From: Gemmatimonadaceae bacterium
GTDB taxonomy: Bacteria; Gemmatimonadota; Gemmatimonadetes; Gemmatimonadales; Gemmatimonadaceae
Assembly: GCA_030835125.1 (NCBI GenBank)
Contig: JAUQWM010000027.1
Location: 1-39,594, forward strand
Length of the DNA: 39,594 nt
Reading direction: 5' to 3'
Shown here piece by piece: positions 25,289 through 32,381 of the stretch. Position 1 is the stretch's first letter; every line of letters starts with the position of its first letter. A model generated the notes under the pieces. The model searched no databases, was not told the DNA's origin, and saw only the letters and a program-made list of their open reading frames with translations. Position numbers and translations under genes: made by a program.

Positions 25289-26428
25289 ATGAAGATCGAA
25301 CAGCGTCGGTGGACGCCGCAGGACGGGTGGAAGGTCGTGTCGACGCGCGACGACATGGAGGCGCCCCAGCTGGTGCTGTTCTTTGCCGCCTCGGACGCCA
25401 TGCGGGATCGCGACGCGGTGGAGGCATTGGCCGCCGCATGGCCGGGCGCGCACGTCCTTGGCTGCACGACATCCGGCGAGATCTGCGGCACCGAGGTCGG
25501 CGATGGCACCATGGTCGCCACCGCTATCCACTTCGAGCATTCGCGTGTGCACACCGTCTACGGTCGTATCGACACGGCCGCGGTGAGCGCTGCCGCCGGG
25601 AAGCGCCTGGCCGGTGAGTTGCCGCACGAAGGGCTGGTTCACGTGATGGTGCTCGCCGAAGGCCTCAACGTGAACGGTTCCGAGCTGGCGGCTGGGCTGC
25701 GCGCCGGGCTGCCGCCGACGGTCGCCGTCACCGGGGGCCTTGCCGGGGATGGTGCCGACTTCAAGCACACGAGCGTATACCTCGACGGCCAGGCCGATGA
25801 TGGGGGCGTGGCGCTGGTCGGCTTCTACGGTGAGCGGCTGCGCGTCGGATATGGTTCGCTGGGCGGCTGGGATTCATTCGGGCCGGAGCGGGTCGTAACA
25901 CGGTCCGAGGGCAACGAGCTGTTCGAACTCGACGGCGCGTCGGCGTTGGACCTGTACAAGGACTACCTCGGGGACCATGCCGCCGGCCTCCCGGCGAGTG
26001 GACTCCTCTTTCCACTCAGCCTCCGGGGCGAGGGAACGGATCCAGGACTGGTTCGGACCATCCTCGCCATCAACGAGGAGGCGAAGAGCCTTGTCTTTGC
26101 CGGCGACATCCCCGAGGGCCGGTACGCCCGGCTCATGAAGGCAAACGTCGACCGGCTGATCGACGGCGCTCACGGCGCCGCCAGCGCGAGCTACGAGGCC
26201 CTCGGCAGCAGCCCTCCCGAACTCGCGATCCTGATCAGCTGTGTCGGTCGCAAGCTCGTGCTCAGGCAGCGTGTGGAAGAGGAGCCCGAAAGCGTCAGGG
26301 ACGTGCTTGGTCCCGGTGCCGTCCTGAGCGGCTTCTACTCGTACGGTGAGATCGCGCCGTTTGCGAACTCGGTGAAGTGCGAGTTGCACAACCAGACCAT
26401 GACGATCACCACGCTCACCGAGCACTAG
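25289..26428 (+). CDS. FIST-domain sensor protein
   Basis: A 379-residue protein with FIST_N (about 20-225) and FIST_C (about 240-365) domains. FIST domains are proposed small-ligand sensors, probably of amino acids. Typical segments are LVLFFAASDAMRD, then AHVLGCTTSGEICG, then AVTGGLAGDGADF, then NELFELDGASALDLYKDYLGDH, and the C-terminal GFYSYGEIAPFANSVKCELHNQTMTI. The ATG at 25289 follows CGGAG. There is no transmembrane segment or output domain; two bases later a GGDEF-EAL gene begins, so it probably feeds the c-di-GMP protein. Confidence 0.92.
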   Translation: MKIEQRRWTPQDGWKVVSTRDDMEAPQLVLFFAASDAMRDRDAVEALAAAWPGAHVLGCTTSGEICGTEVGDGTMVATAIHFEHSRVHTVYGRIDTAAVSAAAGKRLAGELPHEGLVHVMVLAEGLNVNGSELAAGLRAGLPPTVAVTGGLAGDGADFKHTSVYLDGQADDGGVALVGFYGERLRVGYGSLGGWDSFGPERVVTRSEGNELFELDGASALDLYKDYLGDHAAGLPASGLLFPLSLRGEGTDPGLVRTILAINEEAKSLVFAGDIPEGRYARLMKANVDRLIDGAHGAASASYEALGSSPPELAILISCVGRKLVLRQRVEEEPESVRDVLGPGAVLSGFYSYGEIAPFANSVKCELHNQTMTITTLTEH

Positions 26429-26430
26429 TC

Positions 26431-28110
26431 ATGCACAAGCTGTTGCAGCGTCAGCTCCGACGTCACCTGGGGGGGATCGGGGCGGTACCCGCCCCCCTCG
26501 ATGCGTTCATTGCTGCGGTCGATGAAGCGTACCACCAGTCGGACACGGACCGTGCCTTTCTCGAGCACACCATGGACAAGGCGTCGCGCGAACTCATGGA
26601 TCGCCAACGCCAGCTCCAGCAAGCCCTGGCAAAGAGTCGGGAGACGGAGCACCAGCTGGCGCACCAGGCCCTTCACGATGCGCTCACGGCACTGCCAAAT
26701 CGCGTGCTGTTCCTCGATCGCGTCGAACACGCACTGGCCCGCGGTCCACGTTCGGGATCGGCCGTCGCCGTGCTGTTCATCGACCTGGACGACTTCAAGG
26801 GCGTGAACGACACGATGGGCCATGCCGCTGGCGACGAACTCCTCCGCGCCACCGCCGGCCGGCTTCGCCCCATGGTCCGCAGCAGCGATACCTGCGCCAG
26901 GCTGGGAGGCGACGAGTTCGCGATCGTCCTCGAGGACGCCAACTCCATCGAAGCGGCGCGCATCGTGGCCGAGCGGATTCTTGCGACGCTGCGCGAGACG
27001 TTTTTGCTTGGCGGCCAGCAGGTTTTCGTCGGGGCCAGCATCGGCATCGCGATGGCCGGCGCGTCCGAAACGGCGGCGGACCTCATGCGCAACGCCGACC
27101 TGGCGATGTATATGGCCAAGTCGGGAGGCAAGCATCGGGCCGTCGTCTTCGAGCCGTCGATGCACGCCATGGTCGCACGGCGCGTGGAGTTGGAGCAGGA
27201 CCTGCGTGGCGCGCTCGAACGCCACGAGTTCGTGCTGCACTTCCAGCCCATCGTGGAGATGGAGACGGGCAACGTCCTCGGCTTCGAGGCGCTGACGCGC
27301 TGGGAGCACCCGCAGCGTGGACGCGTGAACCCGCTGCAGTTCATTCCCATCGCCGAGCAATCGGGCGTCATCGTTGACCTCGGGCGCTGGATCCTCGCGG
27401 AGGCATGCCGCGAATGCATGACCTGGGAGGGTGTGTCGGACCCGGAGCACGCCATCTCGGTCACGGTGAATGTCTCGGGGAGGGAACTCCGGGAACCCGA
27501 CTTTGCCGACCATGTGCGGCGCGCCCTGAAAAGCAGCGGGTTGCCACCCGAACGCCTGGTCCTGGAGCTGACGGAGAACATCCTGGTGGCGAACGACCAG
27601 GCCATGATCGACATGCTGAAGTCGCTCAAGGCCCTGGGCGTCCAGTTGGCGATCGACGACTTCGGGACCGGCTATTCGGCGCTGTCGTATCTCCAGCAAT
27701 TCCCCGTCGACATCATCAAGATCGACAAATCGTTCATCGACAGCCTTGGGCACGACGGCGAGGAGTCGCCGCTCTCACGAGCGGTGTTGTCGCTCGGCAC
27801 CGCGCTCAGCATGCGGACCATCGCCGAGGGTGTCGAGACCAGGGGGCAATTCGGACGCTTGCGCGAACTGGGATGTCACTATGGCCAGGGGTACCTGTTT
27901 GCCAAGCCGATGCCCGCGCAGGGCGTGCCGTCGTTCCTGAAACTCCATCGCAGCGAGGTGATTCCCTCTCGTGACCTCAAGGTGCTGAATGGACACGGGC
28001 CCGACCTCGTCGTGCTCCCTCCGTTCGGCACATCCATGCAGGAACGGCTGGCTGGTGCGGCGCCGGCGGAGGTGCCATTGCAGCACAAGAGGGCACTCAC
28101 GGCGGTCTGA
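26431..28110 (+). CDS. GGDEF-EAL dual-domain c-di-GMP protein
   Basis: A 559-residue cytoplasmic protein with both c-di-GMP domains. An N-terminal coiled-coil-like stretch (about 30-85) precedes GGDEF, with DALTALPNRVLFLDRV and the active GGDEF at residues 159-163. The EAL domain begins FVLHFQPIVEMETGNVLGFEALTRWEHP with EAL at residues 286-288. It retains LTENIL, IDDFGTGYSALSYL and AEGVETRGQ, the metal and loop motifs of active phosphodiesterases. Both activities are therefore possible. Upstream is the FIST gene, separated by 2 bp. Confidence 0.95.
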   Translation: MHKLLQRQLRRHLGGIGAVPAPLDAFIAAVDEAYHQSDTDRAFLEHTMDKASRELMDRQRQLQQALAKSRETEHQLAHQALHDALTALPNRVLFLDRVEHALARGPRSGSAVAVLFIDLDDFKGVNDTMGHAAGDELLRATAGRLRPMVRSSDTCARLGGDEFAIVLEDANSIEAARIVAERILATLRETFLLGGQQVFVGASIGIAMAGASETAADLMRNADLAMYMAKSGGKHRAVVFEPSMHAMVARRVELEQDLRGALERHEFVLHFQPIVEMETGNVLGFEALTRWEHPQRGRVNPLQFIPIAEQSGVIVDLGRWILAEACRECMTWEGVSDPEHAISVTVNVSGRELREPDFADHVRRALKSSGLPPERLVLELTENILVANDQAMIDMLKSLKALGVQLAIDDFGTGYSALSYLQQFPVDIIKIDKSFIDSLGHDGEESPLSRAVLSLGTALSMRTIAEGVETRGQFGRLRELGCHYGQGYLFAKPMPAQGVPSFLKLHRSEVIPSRDLKVLNGHGPDLVVLPPFGTSMQERLAGAAPAEVPLQHKRALTAV

Positions 28111-28180
28111 TCGACGGGACGGCCAGTCCTGGGCGTGCCGGGACCAAAGCAGAGCCAGTAGCTTTCTACCGGGTTGATCT

Positions 28181-30196
28181 GTGTCTCGCTTCATTCCGGT
28201 CATGGCCTTCGATTCGAACGGTGACGCGGTCCCGCGTCCAGATGAGTGCCCGGCACTCGGTCGCGTGGTGGCGACCGAGCGGCGGCCCAACACCCCGCAC
28301 GAGTTCCATTTCTGGACCGCGCTCGACTCGCCGGTGGGCATCGGGACCATCGTGCGCGTGGAGGGCTCGCATCCCATCGATGGGCAGATCCCGCGCATCT
28401 ACGGGGTCGTCACCGACGGCCTGAGCTACACCGACCTGCAGACGCCACTCCACGACGTGATCGGCGCCGACGGTTCGCCCGACCACGCCGCGGCCGCCGC
28501 GACGGAGCGCCCCGAGATCCGGCTCTACACCGCCGCCGTCCTGCGCCAGTATCCCGAGGAGCCGTTGCAGCCGGTCCCGATGGGGCAGGTGTTCCTCGCC
28601 GGCGCCGATGACGTCGCGATGGCGCTGCGCATGGACTCGTACCTGCGCGCCGAGCACCGCACCGCGATCCCGATTGGCGTGTATCGCGCCGGCCCGACCA
28701 ACTCACCGATCTACCTCGACTCCGACTTCCTGCTCGGGCCCGAGGCAGCGCACATGAACATCACCGGCGTGTCGGGGCTGGCGACCAAGACGAGCGCCGT
28801 CGAGTTCCTGCTGGCATCGATCTTCACGCACTTCCCGGAGTCCCGGGGCACCGTTGCCGCCGTCTGCTTCAACGTGAAGGGGCCGGACCTCTGCTTCCTG
28901 GACCAGCCCGGCCGCATCGACGACAGCGACCGGGAGATGTACAAGCTGATGGGAATCGAACCCAAACCGTTCGAGCACGTGCAATACTACGCGCCCTACA
29001 CCGCGCGCGGACTCGCCCTCAACACGCTGCGCTCCAACCCGGCGCTGTCGCATAACGTCGCGCCCCTGACCTGGGGACTGACCGACGTCCTTCGCTTTGC
29101 CCCCGTCCTGCTCAACCGCGACGATGTCGATGCCAAGGCCGACGCCCTGATCGACTTCATCGGCGATCGCATCGTCGACCACGACTTCTACGACGAGAAG
29201 CTCGGGAACGGGAAGCGGTACCGGGTCCAGTCGTTCGCCGACCTGGAGGAGTGGTTCCGCGACCTGCTCGACTTCATGGAGGAGCGGGGGAACGAGGCCT
29301 GGCGGACCCACCACGTGGCGACGATCCGGAAGGTGCGCAATCGACTCGTCAACATCGCCCAGCGATGCAAGGGACTCGTCACGGATGCGGGCGTCCGGTC
29401 CGACCTGCCGTGGGGCACCTTCCAGGACAGGTCGGTGTACGTGATCGACATCGCCAACCTCGAGGAAGACGCCCAGGACCTGGTGTTCGCGCGCGTGGTG
29501 TCGCTGCTCCGCGAGCACCTCGAGCGCCGGACGCTTGGCGTGAATCACCTGGTCGTGTTCGTCGATGAATTGAACAAGTACGCGCAGTCCGACGGTCCGG
29601 ACACGCACGTGCGCCGGATGCTGCTCGATATCTCGGAACGCGGCCGGTACCTCGGCCTGGTGCTCTTCGGCGCGCAGCAGTTCCGGTCGCAGGTGCATCG
29701 TCGAGTCGTCGGGAACGCGGCCACCGCGGTCTTCGGCCGGATGGACCCGGACGAACTGGCGACGCCGGGGTATTCGGTCCTCGGACCGGCCACCAAGACG
29801 AAGCTCGCCACACTGGACAAGGGACAGTTGATGGTCAGGCACCCGCACTTTGCCCAACCGATCTTCGTTCGCTTCCCCCGCCCGCCGGTGCTGTCCGGTC
29901 GCGAGGGCGCCGACCGCTTTCCCCAGGCCGAAGAGCCATCCCTCACGGAGGCCGTGCTGCGTTCCCTGCGGGCGCTGGACTCCTCGATCCAGCTGAGCTT
30001 CGTCGAGGACCTCATCGCGCTCTACGAGGAGCACGAAGTCCTGCGGGCCCGCGATGCCACGGTGAAGACCCGGCCACAGGACGTGAAGGCGTACTTCAAG
30101 GCGCAGTTCCGCCGGGTGGTCCGCAGCGAACAGGCGCCCGTCGCTCCCCGCCCGTCCATCCGGGCGACGCCCCTGGACGACCCCTACGGGGACTAG
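28181..30196 (+). CDS. HerA-type ATPase (DUF87 family)
   Basis: A 671-residue protein whose N-terminal beta-barrel-like region starts GRVVATERRPNTPHEFHFW, as in HerA HAS-barrels, followed by a P-loop ATPase. The P-loop region reads TGVSGLATKTS (Gly196 to Thr204), with one residue more than the canonical GxxxxGK[ST]. The Walker B motif is HLVVFVDELNKYA (Asp462, Glu463). ISERGRYLGLVLFGAQQFRSQV then resembles the sensor/arginine region of HerA/FtsK. HerA translocates on DNA ends with NurA and Mre11-Rad50. The GTG at 28181 has weak ribosome-binding context; an ATG at 28202 is the alternative. Likely first gene of the cluster. Confidence 0.85.
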   Translation: MSRFIPVMAFDSNGDAVPRPDECPALGRVVATERRPNTPHEFHFWTALDSPVGIGTIVRVEGSHPIDGQIPRIYGVVTDGLSYTDLQTPLHDVIGADGSPDHAAAAATERPEIRLYTAAVLRQYPEEPLQPVPMGQVFLAGADDVAMALRMDSYLRAEHRTAIPIGVYRAGPTNSPIYLDSDFLLGPEAAHMNITGVSGLATKTSAVEFLLASIFTHFPESRGTVAAVCFNVKGPDLCFLDQPGRIDDSDREMYKLMGIEPKPFEHVQYYAPYTARGLALNTLRSNPALSHNVAPLTWGLTDVLRFAPVLLNRDDVDAKADALIDFIGDRIVDHDFYDEKLGNGKRYRVQSFADLEEWFRDLLDFMEERGNEAWRTHHVATIRKVRNRLVNIAQRCKGLVTDAGVRSDLPWGTFQDRSVYVIDIANLEEDAQDLVFARVVSLLREHLERRTLGVNHLVVFVDELNKYAQSDGPDTHVRRMLLDISERGRYLGLVLFGAQQFRSQVHRRVVGNAATAVFGRMDPDELATPGYSVLGPATKTKLATLDKGQLMVRHPHFAQPIFVRFPRPPVLSGREGADRFPQAEEPSLTEAVLRSLRALDSSIQLSFVEDLIALYEEHEVLRARDATVKTRPQDVKAYFKAQFRRVVRSEQAPVAPRPSIRATPLDDPYGD

Positions 30197-30204
30197 GGAG
30201 TTCC

Positions 30205-31041
30205 TTGAGGCGCTGGCGGCATTTCCTCCCCGGGATCCTGGCCCTGACCCTGTTGCCGCTGGAACGGGGACGTGCCCAGTCGCCGGCCGTCCTGCTGCAG
30301 GTGCGGCCGCACGCCGGTGACACCATCCGGGTCAGGCTGGACCAGTCGGTCGAGATCACGGGCGCCCCGGGGGCGGACGGCCGGGTCGCCGCCGAATCGG
30401 GAACGCTGGTGCTCCTGGCGATGCTGGCCGTGGAATCGGTCGATGCCGCCGGCGCGACGATCGTGAGCGTGACCGACTCGGTCCGCGTCAGTTCGCCACC
30501 GACATCGGCGTCAGGCGCCGTGCTGGCGTGGGCGGCGGCGGCCGCCAACCGGACCGTCCGCTTCCGGGTCGCGCCTAACGGGGCCGCCTCGGTGCCCTCG
30601 GCCCGGGGCCGCGCGCTGCCCTCGGGCGCCCTGGCCACGCAATTGCCGGCAACGCTCCCCACCCGGCCGATCGCCCCGGGGACGTCGTGGACGAGCAACC
30701 TCCAGGTGCCGCTGGCGAGTTCCGTGGACCCCGGGGGCGCCGCCACGCTGGTGGCCACGTTCACCCTGGATTCGCTCTCGCCAACGGGAGAGCTGGCGTT
30801 CCTGTCCCTCCGGGGTCGCCTGATCAAGGGGGACGCCGACCCCCGGGGCACGACCGAACAGCGCAACCGGGTCGAGACCTCGGGAACGGTGCAGGGCCAG
30901 ATCCTGCTCGACCGGCGGCGGGGATGGATCACCGACGCCCGCACCACGTTCTCCCTGTTCTCGCTGGTCTCCCAGGCGGATCCCGCCAGGGCGCCGGTGC
31001 GGGTGCGGATGACGATCTCGCAGTGGATGCGGGCGATGTGA
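30205..31041 (+). CDS. Exported beta-rich protein of unknown function (DUF6263-like)
   Basis: A 278-residue protein with a basic start and hydrophobic signal segment (LPGILALTLLPLERGRAQ). A mature region follows, rich in alternating Val/Ala/Thr strands. The TTG at 30205 is preceded by GGGAG, and the HerA stop lies 8 bp upstream. It resembles the DUF6263 type of periplasmic proteins in pattern, but I cannot confirm this. It sits within a DNA-repair cluster without any obvious role in it. Confidence 0.55.
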   Translation: MRRWRHFLPGILALTLLPLERGRAQSPAVLLQVRPHAGDTIRVRLDQSVEITGAPGADGRVAAESGTLVLLAMLAVESVDAAGATIVSVTDSVRVSSPPTSASGAVLAWAAAAANRTVRFRVAPNGAASVPSARGRALPSGALATQLPATLPTRPIAPGTSWTSNLQVPLASSVDPGGAATLVATFTLDSLSPTGELAFLSLRGRLIKGDADPRGTTEQRNRVETSGTVQGQILLDRRRGWITDARTTFSLFSLVSQADPARAPVRVRMTISQWMRAM

Positions 31042-31154
31042 GACGGGAGATGGACGATCCGGGACGTCGGCTCACGCCCTGATTCTCGCGGATCCCCCGG
31101 GGAATCGGCTCTCCGGCGAGGACGATCCGGATCAGGATGTGGAAGGTGATCTCG

Positions 31155-31182
31155 CATCTCCCATCTCCCATCTCCCATCTTT
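31155..31182. repeat. Heptamer array, unit CATCTCC
   Basis: Three exact CATCTCC units plus one variant (CATCTTT) end five bases before the GTG start of the Mre11-like gene. No purine-rich Shine-Dalgarno lies between. GGGAGATGG, the inverse of the unit, lies at 31045-31053 just after the stop of the upstream gene. Confidence 0.9.
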
Positions 31183-31187
31183 CAGCC

Positions 31188-32381
31188 GTGCGCCTCGTCC
31201 ACCTCTCCGACCTCCACCTCGGCTACCGCCAGTTCCAGCGGCAGACGCCCTCCGGGATCAACCAGCGGGAGGCCGACGTCGCGAGCGTCTTCCGCGCCGC
31301 GATCGACAAGGTCATCGAGATCAGGCCGGACATCGTGCTCTTTGCGGGGGACGTCTTCCACAACGTGCGGCCGTCCAACCCGGCGATCCTCCTCGCGTTC
31401 GCCCAGTTCTCCCGCCTGGTGAAGGCGCTGCCGGACGCGATCATCGTCATGGTGGCGGGGAACCACGATGCCCCGAGGTCGGCCGAGACGGTCTGCATCC
31501 TGCGGCTCTTCACGCCGCTCGGGATCCACGTCGTGGACACCGAGGCGAAGCGGCTCAGCTTTCCCGAGCACGACCTGTCCGTGCTGGCGGTGCCCGATAC
31601 GATCGCGCCCCGGCCGTCGCTGATGCCCGATCCGGCCTTCGGCCGCAACATCCTCGTCATGCATTCCGAGTTGCGCGGGATCATCCCGCTCTCGGCGGCC
31701 GACTCGGAGCGCGCGGCGCTGCAGGTGGACCCCAGGGAAATCGGCTTCGACCGGTGGTCGTATGTCGCGATGGGCGAGTACCACATCCACCGGAAGCTCC
31801 ACCAGAACGCCTATTACTCCGGCGCCATCGAGTACACGAGCTTCAACATCTGGGGTGAGCGCCAGGAGGAGAAGGAGGCGCGACTCAAGGGCAAGGGGAT
31901 CGTCGAGTATGACCTGGACCAGCGCGCCAAGGTGTTCCACGCGCTGGCGCCGGCGCGGATGCTGGTCGACCTGCCGCCGATCGACGCCCGCGGGCATACG
32001 GCGCCGGAGGTGGACGCGAGGATCCGCCAGAACGTGGAGACGTGGCCGGGCGGGATCGACGATCGCATCGTCAGGCAGGTGGTGATCGACATCCCCCGCC
32101 ACGTGTCGCGGGAACTGGACCAGCGGGCGTTGCGCGAGTTCAAGCGTCGCGCGTTGTCCTTCCAGCTCGACACGCGCCGCCCCGAGGTGCTGCGCCAGTC
32201 GGGGGCGGGGGCGGCCGGCCGCAAGGCATCGCTCAACGAGATCGTCCGCGACTGGCTCTGGTCCCGCACCCTTCCGCCCGACGTCCCGCGGGAGCCGCTG
32301 GTCGAACTCGGGCTCCAGTACCTCGCGCTGGCCGAGACGGCGGAACACGACGCGCTCGCCGCGCCGGTGGACGCCGCGTGA
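31188..32381 (+). CDS. Mre11/SbcD-type DNA exonuclease
   Basis: A 397-residue metallophosphoesterase of the Mre11/SbcD type, the nuclease partner of Rad50/SbcC. It has all five phosphoesterase motifs: SDLHLG with Asp8 and His10, LFAGDVFHN with Asp55, VAGNHDAPRS with Asn92 and His93, ILVMHSE, and GEYHIHRK. I chose the GTG at 31188 because it gives VRLVHLSDLHLGY, the normal N-terminus; the earlier frame is translated heptamer array. GTGA overlap with the next gene shows coupling. It resembles archaeal Mre11 neighbourhoods more than the E. coli sbcDC pair because HerA is close by. Symbol uncertain. Confidence 0.93.
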   Translation: MRLVHLSDLHLGYRQFQRQTPSGINQREADVASVFRAAIDKVIEIRPDIVLFAGDVFHNVRPSNPAILLAFAQFSRLVKALPDAIIVMVAGNHDAPRSAETVCILRLFTPLGIHVVDTEAKRLSFPEHDLSVLAVPDTIAPRPSLMPDPAFGRNILVMHSELRGIIPLSAADSERAALQVDPREIGFDRWSYVAMGEYHIHRKLHQNAYYSGAIEYTSFNIWGERQEEKEARLKGKGIVEYDLDQRAKVFHALAPARMLVDLPPIDARGHTAPEVDARIRQNVETWPGGIDDRIVRQVVIDIPRHVSRELDQRALREFKRRALSFQLDTRRPEVLRQSGAGAAGRKASLNEIVRDWLWSRTLPPDVPREPLVELGLQYLALAETAEHDALAAPVDAA

